A stretch of 64,000 nucleotides of DNA from Megascapheus bottae. Lineage: Eukaryota > Chordata > Mammalia > Rodentia > Geomyidae. A model generated the notes under the pieces. It saw nothing but the letters and a program-made list of their open reading frames with translations, ran no database searches and had not been told where the DNA came from. Positions within the stretch are counted from its first letter, which is position 1; the number at the start of each line of letters is the position of its first letter. A program made the position numbers and the translations under genes. Below are positions 1-10,645 of the stretch, piece by piece. The stretch lies in contig JANJXV010000002.1 of the NCBI GenBank assembly GCA_024803745.1, positions 40,755,757 through 40,819,756 of the forward strand, read 5' to 3'.

Positions 1-33
1 AGGATTAAGAATATATTTAAAATATTGCTTTTT

Positions 34-249
34 TATTTTATTTATTTATTTTTATTTTTTTGGCCAGTCCTGGGCTTGAGCTCAGGGTCTGAGCACTGTC
101 CTTGGACTTTCTCAAGGCTAGCACTCTACCACTTGAGCCTCAGCACCACTTCCAGCCTTTTTGCTATGTATGTGGGGTACCAAGGAATCGAACCCGGGTC
201 TTTGTGCATGCTAGGCAAGCTCTCTATCACTAGGCCAAACTCCTGGCCC
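34..249 (-). mobile_element. IDL-Geo dimeric SINE
   Basis: Read on the minus strand this is an ID/tRNA-like left monomer followed by the Geo right monomer. The A-tail appears as the T-rich run at the left edge. The sequence AATATTGCTTTTT flanks the element (about 21-33 and 250-262) and is a target-site duplication. The 81-codon open frame across it is only SINE sequence. Confidence 0.92.
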
Positions 250-262
250 AATATTGCTTTTT

Positions 263-644
263 TTTTTTAAAAAAAAGGTTTCTTCTCTGTCTTACAAATA
301 CATCTAATAAAAGCTCTGTCAGTATGTAGCAAGTGGCCTTTCTCTTTATTGTCTTCCCTGCCGCTGAAATGTCTCATTTGGAATTTATGCGTGGAATCCT
401 GAATATTTGACTAAGGCATTCAAAATAACAGTGATTGCATGTAATTAATCCTATTCTGAACCTAATGTGTATATTTACACAAATTAAATGCTTACAAGGG
501 CAGCCCTGACTCAAGTGAAAACAAATAAAAACATAGTTAATGTCAGTTTTCTCTTTATTCAAATTTAATGCTATTTACTGCCCTGAGTTTTTTTATCTTT
601 CTCTTTGCACTTCTGAAGCAATAGTGGCTAAAGATCACAGTTTA
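263..644. other. Unique AT-rich sequence
   Basis: I see no gene or recognisable repeat here. The short minus-strand open frame at 374-562 has no coding character that I can identify. Confidence 0.5.
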
Positions 645-905
645 GCTGGGCGATTTGGCTCATGCCTATAATCGTAGCTTCATAGGACTCTGAGATCTGA
701 TGACCCCGGTTCAGACCTAGCCCAAGAACGAAAGTCTGTGAGACTCTTATGTCCAATAAATCACTAGAAAACTGGAAGTGGCATTGTGGCTCCATGGGTA
801 GGGTGGTAGCCTTGAGCTGAAGAGCTCAAGGACAACACCTAGTCCCAGAGTTCAAGCTCCACAACTGACCAAAGAAAAGAAAAGAAAAGAAAAACAGAAA
901 CAACA
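645..905 (+). mobile_element. B1-Geo dimeric SINE
   Basis: The left part resembles a 7SL/B1 monomer (a GGCTCATGCC-type start and a GAGATCTGA block). The right part is the Geo monomer, ending in an A-rich GAAAA tail at about 870-905. An imperfect duplication beginning AAAGATC flanks it (about 630 and 906). Divergence is moderate. Confidence 0.85.
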
Positions 906-2082
906 AAAGATCTTAGTTCAATTTTAAATGCTTTTTAGATGTGTTGATAAGACACCATCCTTGATGTGCACTGTCTTTTCTGTGCACTTTAAAAATTCAC
1001 TGCAGAGATAATTATTTGTTGTTTATTTCAGTCTACCTGTGCCATCCCATTTTTCTGCTGGCCTTTGATAGAGGTTAGAATACAAAAGGACTCTTACCTA
1101 TCCTGGGAGAATTGATAATGATGAAGATGAATCATTTTTTTCTTAAACCTGCAATAAGTCCAATCTTTATTTTCCAGATCTTTTTTATTTCATACTCTCT
1201 CTCTTTCTTGATATCCCTAAACAAAACCAGATATTGAAAATAAATCTGTGAAAACTATGTCACTTGAGATACTTAGACATTGTTGAAAGTCTATGTAGAC
1301 AAGAGAGTGGATTTCACAGTCATCTGACATTGTCACTGTGCTGTCATTTTCAGTTTCATCTTACTTTCAGTCCTGGGAACTGAATTAGTTGGAATGCCAA
1401 CAGATACACACGATGTTAACATCCACGGGATATTAGGAAGCAAGTTGGAAATATAGGGGTTTGAAATTTCAAGGATCTATTATATTGATTAAATAACATA
1501 GCTATTTTTGAAATAAACAATAATGTTCTAAAATATAGAGTATAATCAGGTATCATAAGGAAACCTCTTAAAGTCGATCACTATTTTGACATTCAACAAG
1601 CTGTACAAATTTGTCGTATAGAACTTTTTGAGGTTGGAGATAAGTATACAGCCTAAAAACATGTCTCCACGATCCATGATTATATCTGTCCATCACCTAT
1701 GAAAAGTTCCTCTTACCCTCATTGTTTCTTTTCCGTTTTTCTTAGAAAAACACAACATGAGATCTAGCATATTTCCACCAATACAAAAAACACTATTAAC
1801 TTGGATACTCTAGTATATTATATATCTCTAACTTTTACTCTAATATGTAAGTTATACATTCAAATCTTCTTATTTCATGTATAAAGAGCCAATACCTTCA
1901 TGTTCCTCATTTCTTTAGCCCTCAAAACACCGTGTTTCTCTATACTTTTATTAGTCTATTTTAATTCATAAGTGATATACATCATTTTTCTTATGTGTTT
2001 TATATATTTCCCTTAACATAATATTCTTCCTTAGATCAAAAATGTTCCATGTTGTCACAAATGATAGTATTTCTTTGATTTT
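906..2082. other. Unique AT-rich sequence
   Basis: No gene, RNA or recognisable repeat was found. The sequence is AT-rich with short polypyrimidine stretches. Confidence 0.5.
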
Positions 2083-2094
2083 AAGACCATATAA

Positions 2095-2295
2095 GGGCCG
2101 GGAGTTTGGCCTAGTGGTTAAAGTGCTTGCCTAGCATGCATGAAGACCCGGGTTCGATTCCCTGGTACCACATACATAGAAAAAAGCTGGAAGTGGTGCT
2201 GAGGCTCAAGTGGTAGAGCTCTAGCCTTGAGAAAGTCCAAGGACAGTGCTCAGGCCCTGAGCTCAAGCCCAGGACTGGCAAAAAAAAGAATAAAA

Positions 2296-2330
<35 letters not shown>

Positions 2331-2339
2331 ACTTAAAAA
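2095..2339 (+). mobile_element. IDL-Geo SINE, well-preserved full-length copy
   Basis: This is the best-preserved dimer in the window. The left monomer has a Pol III A box (TGGCCTAGTGG, 2107-2117) and B box (GGTTCGATTCC, 2151-2161). The right Geo monomer ends in CCAGGACTGGC and an (AAAT)n tail (about 2289-2330). The 11-bp duplication AAGACCATATA flanks it exactly (2083-2093 and 2340-2350), which points to a recent insertion. Confidence 0.95.
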
Positions 2340-2762
2340 AAGACCATATAGTAAAGCATATGCATACATATTTCATATATGCGTATAAGATAATATCTAA
2401 AACATATATTCCTATAATATGTAATGTATATAACAATATATTATTTCACAGATAACTTGTAAGTCATTGAAAATTTCCAAAAACATTGTTTGTGGAGAAA
2501 GATAAGGAGAAATAACTCTGAAATATATGTGGGAACACAAAAACTGCAAGTAGCCAAAGCAATATTAAGTAAGAAACAGAGTCAAAGGCACTCTAATTAT
2601 TGATTCAAAATATATTACAAAACTAGTCTAATCAAAATGGCTTGACATTGACTCAAAAGCTGAAATAAAGGCAAATGGAACAGAATAGCCAGAAGTAATT
2701 TTGCATATATTGTCAACTAATCTTTAAAAGAAGACCAGGATACTCATTGTGGAAAGGATTTT

Positions 2763-2971
2763 ATTTTATTTTATTTATTTATTTTTGCCAGTCCTGGGCT
2801 TGAGCTCAGGGTCTGAGCCCTGTCCTTGGACTTTCTCAAGACTAGAGCCCTACCACTGGAGTCTTAGCACCACTTCCAGCTTTTTTCTATGCATGTGGTA
2901 CTGAGGAATGGAACCCGGGTCTTTTTGCATGCTAGGCAAGCACTCTACCACTAGGCCAAACTCCTGGCCTC
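2763..2971 (-). mobile_element. IDL-Geo SINE nested in old L1
   Basis: Full dimer on the minus strand with a T-rich left edge. It is flanked by TGGAAAGGATTTT (2750-2762 and from 2972). Its right end directly abuts the next SINE, so the same target sequence was used twice. Confidence 0.93.
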
Positions 2972-2984
2972 TGGAAAGGATTTT

Positions 2985-3276
2985 TTTGTGGGTCATGGGA
3001 TTTGAACTTTGGGCCTGGGTGCTGTCCCTGAGCTCTTCAGCTCACGGCTACTGCCCTACTCCTGGCCTTTGCATTATCCCTGGGCTATTCAACTCAAGGC
3101 TACCTACCTCCCTACTGCTTTAGCCACAGCCCCACTTCCCATTTCCAAGTGGTTAATTGGAGATAAGGATCTCACTGTTTTGTTCTTTAGTGCCAGGGCT
3201 CAGTTTGAACAGCGATCCTCAGATTTTAATCTCCCGAGTAGCTAGGATTGCAGGTGTGAGCCACCACACCCAGCTC
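2985..3276 (-). mobile_element. B1-Geo SINE with internal duplication
   Basis: The minus-strand copy has a B1-like left half (GGATTGCAGGTGTGAGCCACC read on the plus strand) and a Geo half. Within the Geo half a segment centred on the CTCTTCAGCTCA motif occurs twice, about 52 bp apart (near 3036 and 3088). The target sequence GAAAGGAT recurs on its right at 3279-3286. Confidence 0.88.
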
Positions 3277-3786
3277 TTGAAAGGATATTATTAATAACAA
3301 AATGTCCTAGGAAAACTGGGTTTCCAGGTGCGAGACAGTGAAACTGAAACCTATCATATACCGTGTATGACAGCGAACTAAAAACGAGTCCAAATGTTAA
3401 GTTTCCAACTTCACTCTTTCTGGAAGAAACAAGTGGGGAAACTTTATTGACATCATCCTGAAAAACATTTTGGGGCGCATAATCAACAAAAGCAAAACAA
3501 AAACAAAAACCAGACAAGTGAGAATGTTCACAGCAAAGCCATCAAAATACAAAATTAGAAGGAAACCTATAGAATAAAAAAGAAAAATTGAAAGACATAC
3601 ATAAAGGTTCAATGCCCAAAATATTTAAGGAATCCATAAAATCCAATTGTAAAACAGCCAAACCAAAACTGCCAAATTTATGAAAGAGTGTTCAGTGCCA
3701 TCACTCCAGGGAAATTAAAATCATAGTGAACTATCACCTCATAATTTTTTAGGATAATAAACAGAGTCTAAAGACAAGAAAAAGAG

Positions 3787-4013
3787 GCCAGAAGTTTGAT
3801 CTTGTGGTAGAGGCTTGCTTAGTATGCATGAAGACCTGGATTCAATTCTTCAGTAGTGCCACATACATAGAAAAAGCTGGAAGTGGTGCTGTGGCTCAAG
3901 TGATAGAGCTCTAGTCTTGAGAAAGTTCAAGAACAGCTCTGAGTTCAAGTCCCAGGACTTGAAAAGAAAAACAAAGAAAGAAAAAAGGAAGAAAGAAAGA
4001 AAGAAAGAAAAAA
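3787..4013 (+). mobile_element. IDL-Geo SINE
   Basis: Dimer on the plus strand, more diverged than the 2095 copy: the B-box region reads GGATTCAATTC. It carries a long purine GAAA-type tail at about 3960-4012. No clear target duplication is visible. It interrupts the old L1. Confidence 0.88.
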
Positions 4014-4114
4014 CAACGTGTATATTGTTTGTAGAAATGTAGATTGATATAATTACTGTGGATCTCTGCATGTAGGTTTCTCAAAATATTAAAAATGGAA
4101 ATGCTGAATGTCTA

Positions 4115-4310
4115 AAACTTTAGAATCATATAAACCTGAGTTTAAATCCTGTTTCTATAATTTCTTTCTTTGGTTTGGGCATCCCAAAAATTCTATAAGC
4201 CTGTCTTTTCTCTAAAGAGACAAAGGTTGTCTCCTTAATGTTCAATATTGAGGATTAAAAGCAATATACGTAAATTTCCTGGCACTTTTCCAGGCAACAA
4301 TAAATAATCG
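4115..4310 (+). mobile_element. MIR SINE, decayed
   Basis: The order of motifs follows MIR: GAATCATATAAACCTGAGTT, then a TTGG-rich middle, a GTCTTTTCT stretch, GAGGATTAAAAGCAATAT, and a TCCTGGCAC-like end. Ancient and non-functional. Confidence 0.6.
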
Positions 4311-4499
4311 AAGCTTATATATTTTATATATTGAACACTGCTGCTATTATGTAATTTGATCTTTGAAACTCCATCAGGAGATATGGCTCCCCTATCTTGA
4401 ACCAGAGCTGACCTAAAATAGGCTAAATTTTTAAAAAATAATTTAACCAACTCATATTATGGAGCAATATGAGAAAGCAACCTGAAAGTAGAGACTAGC

Positions 4500-4698
4500 T
4501 TGTTATAAAAAGTCTGACTTCTGAATTCTCTTGCTTCTCTATTCTGACATCTTCCATGATGGGGGAGTACCCATGACAGAGCCAGTGCAATGCTATTCAG
4601 ACTCAGTCTCTGAAATGCTGAACCATATGAACATACTTTCTTTATATTAGATTGCCTGAGGTATTATGTTATAGCAATGGGAGACAGACTGATATACA
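4500..4698 (+). mobile_element. MaLR/ERVL-type LTR, 3' part
   Basis: The end of the segment (CTTTCTTTATATT, then a stretch ending TTATAGCAATGGGAGACAGAC) matches the 3' end of mammalian apparent LTR retrotransposon LTRs. The 5' half is not recognisable. It is an old non-coding relic. Confidence 0.6.
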
Positions 4699-5281
4699 GT
4701 GAATATTTTAAGTTTTTATGAACAAAACTAAGGGGAGAGGATACTAAGTGTATACTTCATCTCAGAAATCTTCAACTAATATTTAAGATGTGCTGGAAAT
4801 TGAGTAAAATGTAGCAGAGCCGATGATTTTTTTAAAATAGGGTTATGATATACACTTAAAATAGTATCCTAGTAGCAATTAAACCTAATAGCAATTAATA
4901 GGAATTAATATCTTCATACTTGCCTATCATTTTACTATTGTCTCATTGGAGAATGGTGATATGCTAGAATCTGAGTTTCCTGAGATATCATAATCATAAA
5001 TTGTCAGGCATATTAGCCTGAAGAATATATTCATCCTTTGTGGAAAACAAACAAGTTATCAGACTATTATGTTCCATTTCTATTCAGTCTATTAAGGAAT
5101 TACATATGTAAAATGCCTAATGAATATGCAGAGTACACCTATTCAATTTACAGTACCTATTGACTGCCACATTATTTTTCTTGCCCGTTGTTCTCCGAGT
5201 TTCCTTACCTTTTTTTTTTTTTCAAATTACACTTTGTAATGGTTGGCTTTTTTAGTTTGGAATGGGCATTTAGATACCTAG
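4699..5281. other. Unique AT-rich sequence
   Basis: No gene or clear repeat was found. A T-run lies at about 5211-5222. Confidence 0.5.
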
Positions 5282-5540
5282 TGCCAGGTACAGTGTCTCA
5301 TGCCTGTAATCCTAACTACTCAGGAGGCTGAGATCTGAGGATTGTGGTTCAAAGCCAGCCCAGCACTAAAAAACCCTGAGTCTCCTATTTCCAGTTAACC
5401 ATTAGAAACCTGGAAGTGCCTTAAAGATATGGCAGTAGCCTTGAGCTCAGGGACAACGCCCCGGCCCAGAGTTCAAGCCCCATGATGGACAAAATAAACA
5501 AACAAACAAACAAACAAAAAAACAGAAAGAGAGAGAGAGC
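5282..5540 (+). mobile_element. B1-Geo dimeric SINE
   Basis: Clear B1-like left monomer (TGCCTGTAATCC, CTCAGGAGGCTGAGATCTGA) followed by the Geo monomer and a tail of CAAA repeats and GA repeats (about 5490-5540). It lacks the internal Geo duplication seen in other copies. Confidence 0.92.
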
Positions 5541-6045
5541 ATGTGCTAGCGCGAAAGCGAGCTCATGTGTTTTTGGTTTAATGTATTCTTCTGCCATGCA
5601 TTGACTAATTTATGCTTTGCCTAAAGATCTCAAGAGTAAGGTGAGAGATAGGTGAGTGATCTAGTAAAGTTAGCTGAGCTTCTCTGCCTGGCTCAGCATC
5701 TATCTGACCCACAAATGCGCAAATGCACGATGTAAGTGCCTATTTCTTTGTTCTGTCTTATGAATGATTTATTATTTAGCTTTACTTTATCACTAGTTAT
5801 TTGAGAAAAGTTGATGAATTAAGGACATAATATACAATTTGGAAGGAGGATATTGAAAGTTTTTATATTTTTTTTCTTAAAAAGATGAGTTGGATCAAGT
5901 AGAACCCTAGTTCGGATTTTACCAAATGCTGGAAATAGCAATCTAAACAGTTAAACCTTGTACATAAAATTCTTAACAATGAGGTAGGCAAGTATCGGGA
6001 GGAAATATGAAAGAATGCAATCATCCAATTATAATACTCAACTTA
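5541..6045. other. Unique sequence
   Basis: I see no gene or recognisable element. Confidence 0.45.
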
Positions 6046-6205
6046 TATTTGTAAAAATGGGACTAAAAAAATTGAGGGAATGAGTGGGGTTGGGAAAGAG
6101 GAAGGGAGAATGATGCAAGGGGAGAAATTGAACTCATAGATGGACATGTTGAATTGAAACCCCTTTATACAACTACTTAACTATAATTGAAAATGGTGAG
6201 CTAGA
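6046..6205 (+). mobile_element. L1 3'-UTR fragment
   Basis: A G-rich block (GGTTGGGAAAGAGGAAGGG) followed by a CCCTTTATACAACTACTTAA end is typical of rodent L1 3' UTRs. The same arrangement is seen at about 22305-22456. It is short and 5'-truncated, with no coding part. Confidence 0.6.
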
Positions 6206-6464
6206 TTGTATATACATATGCATAATATATATGTACTATATGGAAGAACACAGGATCATGCTTTCTGGTAGGCTGGTTGTGGTCTATGATGGTGATTCTA
6301 ATGAGATTATGAGCTTGTAGTTTATCCACATTCCTGATAATGTCTACTACTGACAGGTTAAAAGTCTTGATCACATTGACTTATATCTTCCTCCCTATTG
6401 CCTGATGGGAAGAGACCCCAGGATTGGATATAGATTTTGTTTCCCTAGTGTAAAGACTTTTATA

Positions 6465-6625
6465 AAAAATTGTATTTTATTGTCAGAGTAATGTATAGAG
6501 TTTTGTCAGGTAGTGGGTATATTATTTCTCAAACACTGATACCCTGTCTCCTGTTTTTGTTCCCCTTTCCCTCCCACACCGCTCCCAATTCTTTGTAATT
6601 GGTTTTGGGTTGCAAATTGGGGCAA
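6465..6625 (-). mobile_element. L1 3'-UTR fragment
   Basis: On the minus strand it ends in a TGACAATAAAATACAA-type tail preceded by a TACCTGA-like block and a G-rich stretch. This matches the copy at 20420-20580 closely and fits a rodent L1 3' end. The upstream limit is uncertain. Confidence 0.6.
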
Positions 6626-8330
6626 TTTTCTCTTTTCTGTTCCTTATCTGTCACAGTAGAACCAAACATGGTCAAGGTGATTGGATGGATGGTTAAAACC
6701 CTACCCTTGGGCTGATCTTTCTTTTTCTCTCATCATTTAAATTCTAAATGTCAACTTCATGTGAAAACTTTCATGATCTTTTAATTTTGTTCAAAAATAA
6801 TGTCTTTCTGTGAAATCTCCCCAGATTTTCGACATGCCTCCTTTATAATGGTTTCCATTGTCTGCTTTGATGTCCGTATTCTCCTTGCAGAAACCAATTT
6901 TAAGGGAGCAGAGGCAGTACCTGGTGCACTGGATGTGGCTGGCATGATTCAGCATCAAATTTGGACTGCGCCCAATTTGTATTTTAATTAAATGTTATTT
7001 ACTTGTCCCTCTATCCACATACTACATGATATAAAGTTTGTTATTTCCTATGTAAATTGGAGGCATTGTTTCCTACCACTTGATGGATATGTTTTTCTGG
7101 GCAGGGTGCAAAGTATAATCTTGCTTCTTATTCAGTTGGGGCTTCTTTCTTGCTTATAGACTCAATTCAAATTCACTCTGTGTACTGTTTCTTAAAAAAG
7201 AAAAAAAAGAGAGATTTGATTTAACACATTCTACAGTGACAGAGGCAAAAACTGCAATTTCTCATCATGGAGGAAAACAGAAACCAGTGAATACTTGATA
7301 ATTTGGCCTGTGCAAAAGAAGATGACTGTTATGGAAACCAAAAACTAAGTGCGAAAAATCTAACATTTAATTTCTTAAAGGAAGGCTAGACTTGTTATTG
7401 CTGGCAAAGTTATCTAGACATGAGGAGTTGTGACATGTTGCATGAAAATGTATATTAACGCCCTTTACATCCATACACAAAAGCGTTTAGATGAAGTCAT
7501 TCATCCACAAGTGGAGATTACTAACAAAAACAATATTTCTGTTATTTCCGCAGGTAAAAAGATTAGGAAATTTGGCCTTAAATTTTAAACATTTTAATGT
7601 ATTTTAATGATTCTAGTGAATATAATTTAGTTGCAAAATTTGAAGAAATGATTCTAAAAACTTTCAAAACATAGGCTTTAGGTAGAAATCTCATTAAAAA
7701 TGCAAAGTCCGATATTGCAGGCAAGATATTCTGCACCCTGCCCAGGAAATGACACTTTTTAACAACCACTGCAGGTTTTCATGAACTATACTGAGATCAA
7801 TTCTATATCTATACTTATAGATATAGAAATCATTGAATATGTACTTAAAAGTGATTATCTTTATTATATCCATGATCAGATCCCAGTCGTTATGGTGGCA
7901 CCTCTTTACAGTGATTTCCTGAAAACAGAATGTCAATGCAGTCCACCAAAATGTTTCTTGCATCCTTAGAAATCGATTCAAAGGGCATTTGATTCCCATC
8001 AAGTTTTCTTCTTTCAATTATATGCTACTGTTTTGATCGGGGCAAATTATCTTAAGTTATTTCTAATAAACTTATGGAAACAAAAAAACATTAGCCAAAA
8101 TATGTCTAGAAAAATCATTAATAGGGTCTGGTTAGTATTATTGAACAGCTAATATTTGTTTTTCTCAAAATTATAAATTCTGTACCCAAAACAGAAAGCA
8201 TATTATATTCTGCCTTATAGATTGACTCATTTTTTTAAACTTTTCAGCCTTTGCTTCCTCTATTTTCTTCTGTTATAATAAAGCCTGAAAGATCAGTCTG
8301 ACATTTAATTTCCTGCTTTCATTTGTTTTA
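6626..8330. other. Unique AT-rich sequence
   Basis: No recognisable gene or repeat. A 107-codon minus-strand open frame (7694-8017) contains a TATCTATA/TATAGATA inverted motif and no known domain. I treat it as chance. Confidence 0.45.
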
Positions 8331-8331
8331 T

Positions 8332-8390
8332 TCTCTCTTTCTCTCTTGCTTTCTTTCTTCCTTTCTTTTCTTTCTTTCTTTCATTTGTTT
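8332..8390. repeat. Polypyrimidine (CTTT)n tract
   Basis: Irregular CTTT/CTCT tract, interrupted, about 57 bp. Confidence 0.85.
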
Positions 8391-8859
8391 TGCTAAATAT
8401 GTGTGTGTATCAAAGTTATATTACCACAGGCCATCTGTTCTTATTTCTTGACATTATCATTATGTTCTTGCCACACAATTTTTATGGTAAATTGACTTCA
8501 AGGCTAAACTTGAGTATGTGAACCTAGATTAATTTATTATTTTTGCAAGGAAATGTGAACAAGCAAAAATCAATAACTATTTGCCATTGAAGTGAGAAAG
8601 AAAAATGTTCCTTTTAAAAGCTAAATTGAGGACCATCTTAAAATTGAAATAAAGCTGAAAGAAATATTCATTGAACATCTAGTTTTTGACAGGTACTGTA
8701 GAGTATAGAAGTAACTTCAGTCCAAATGCCTTATTGTGTTTAGTTACAAGATACATTAATTGCACATTTTGCTGTGAGCCATACTTGTTTTCTTATAGTA
8801 TTTGTTGGATAAAGCTATTTTAACAGTTATTAGTTCCAGGGCCTTGAGCAAGCTTTTTT

Positions 8860-9154
8860 TTTTTTCTTCTTTTTTGAATCATGGGGCTTGAATTTTGGCC
8901 TGGATGCTGACTCAGAGCTCTTCAGCTCAACCCTACTGCCCTACCCCTGGGCCTGGGCATTGTCCCTGAGTCCATGAGCTCTTCAACTCAAGGCTACTGC
9001 ACTACCCTTGACCCAAGGCCCACTTCATGTTTTCTAGAGGTTAATTGGGGATAAAAGTCTTGGTCTTTTTGTCCCCAGCCTGGTTTTGAACTTTGATTCT
9101 CAGATCTCAGCCTCCTGAGTAGCTAGAATTACAGGCATGAGCCAACTCGCCCAG
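8860..9154 (-). mobile_element. B1-Geo SINE with internal duplication
   Basis: Minus-strand dimer with an excellent target duplication TGAGCAAGCTTTTTT (8845-8859 and 9156-9170). The Geo part contains the CTCTTCAGCTCAA motif twice (near 8921 and 8982, about 61 bp apart). The well-kept duplication flank argues for a rather recent insertion. Confidence 0.93.
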
Positions 9155-9389
9155 TGAGCAAGCTTTTTTATTTTAACTTCTGTATGATTTGATTTTTTCA
9201 GTGCAAATATGGAAATATAAAAGACCTATATCTCATAATGTAGTTGTGGAACAACAGGATAACCTAGGTAAACACATATAACCAGCCTTTTTACACAACC
9301 TTGCCCCAATAAATGTCATTGCTATTATTTTGTAACTTTTTAGACATGTATTCAGTGTTAATTCACATGAAGTAATGATAGTAATTTAT

Positions 9390-10567
9390 ACCTATAGGAT
9401 TCTTTAAATACAGAATCATGTCATCTGCAGAGAGGGATAGTTTTACTTCCTCTTTCCCTATTTGGATCCCCTTTATGCTTGCTTCTTGCCTTATTGCACT
9501 GGCTAGGAATTCTAATACTATGTTAAAGAGGAGTGGAGAGAGTGGGCATCCTTGTCTTGTTCCTGATTTCAGAGGGAATGGCTTTAGCTTTTCACCATTA
9601 AGTATTAAGCTAGCTGTGAGTTTGTCATACACAGCCTTTATTATGTTGAGGAATGTTCCATGGATTCCTAGTTTCTCCAGAGCTTTTAACATAAAGAGGT
9701 GTTGGATCTTGTCAAATGCCTTTTCTGCATCTATTGAGACAATCATATGATTTTTTTGCTTGCTCCTGTTGATGTGTTGAATTATATAAATTGATTTGCG
9801 TATGTTGAACCAGCTTTGCCTCCCTGTGATGAATCCTGTTTGATCACAGTGTATATATATATATTTTTTTGATGAGTTGTTGTAGACGGTTGGCCAGTAT
9901 TTTGTTGAGAAGTTTTGCATCGATGTTCATCAAAGTAATAGGTCTACAGTTCTCTTTCTTTGATGAATCTCTATCTGGTTTGGGGATGAGGGTTATACTG
10001 GCTTCATAGAATGAGTTTGGTAAAGAACCTTCATTTTCAATTTCGTTGAAGTGGTTGGGGAGTATTGGTGTGAGCTCTGTTTTGAAGACTTTATAGAATT
10101 CATCTGTGAATCCATCTGGCCCTGGGCTTTTCTTACGTGGAAGTTCTATTATTGCCATTTCTATTTCAGTGCTTGAAATAGGCCTGTTTAGTTGGGTTAG
10201 TTCTTCTTGGTTCAGTGTGGGTATGTTAATATTGGCTAGGAATTCATCCATTTCTTCTAGATTCTCAAATTTGTTGGCATAAAGGTTTGAGAAGTATTCC
10301 CTCATGATACTCTGGATCTTGATAATTTCTGTCGTGATATTACCATTTTCGTCTGTGATTTTGTTTATTTCAATATGCTCCCTTCTTTTTTGGTAAGATT
10401 TGATAAGGGTTTGTCAATTTTGTTAATTCTTTCAAAGAACCAACTCCTTGTTTTGTTGATTCTTTCTATAGTTTTTTTGGAATCCAAATCATTTAATTCT
10501 GCTTTGATTTTAATAATTTGCTTCCTTCTACTGGGATTAAGGTTGGTTTTCTTCTCATTTTTCACTT
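9390..10567 (-). pseudogene. LINE-1 ORF2 fragment (reverse transcriptase)
   Basis: On the minus strand this encodes the region from just before the RT domain to just past the RT catalytic motif of L1 ORF2p, the enzyme that copies L1 RNA at nicked chromosomal DNA. Recognisable signatures in order are [72 protein letters not shown] and ADDMILYL. The catalytic motif reads SADD where L1 normally has FADD. Frame is lost near 10390 (at an A-run) and near 9865 (a TA expansion), so three open pieces remain: 9363-9920, 9844-10305 (open further upstream), and 10365-10565. The endonuclease, the C-terminal part, the 3' UTR and the poly(A) are absent, so it cannot be active. Confidence 0.95.
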
Positions 10568-10645
10568 TGGACAGGGTCTATGTAGCCCAGGTTCAACATG
10601 AACTTGTATTTCTTCCACCTCAACTTTCTGAGAATTTGGGGGCTA
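10568..10645 (-). mobile_element. B1-like SINE fragment
   Basis: The plus strand reads GGACAGGGTCTATGTAGCCC followed by AGGTT, the usual reverse-complement look of a B1 3' region, ending near TTTCTGAG. It abuts the L1 fragment, so the open frame spanning 10375-10707 is a composite of two mobile elements. Confidence 0.55.

Larger units (their letters stand above)
2440..4110 (+). mobile_element. Ancient L1 ORF2 3' portion, split by three SINEs
   Basis: After removal of the SINEs, the segments 2440-2750, 3287-3785 and 4015-4110 line up in order with the C-terminal half of mammalian L1 ORF2. Recognised pieces include the GGAACAGAATAG stretch, the AAAACTGG block after the insertion point, the stretch with CAAAAGCAAAA, the ATCACCTCA block, and the stretch ending in TTTCTCAAAATATTAAAAATGGAAATG. 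The frame is heavily decayed, so the copy cannot be functional. It was the landing site for the SINEs at 2763, 2985 and 3787. Confidence 0.75.

Noticed and set aside
2107..2161. tRNA gene (A and B boxes present)
   Set aside because: It is the left monomer of a dispersed SINE with a target duplication, and it is followed by the Geo monomer. No intact cloverleaf gene is supported.
7694..8017. 107-codon minus-strand open frame
   Set aside because: AT-rich, contains a TATCTATA/TATAGATA inverted motif, no known domain, and no supporting splice or promoter signal.
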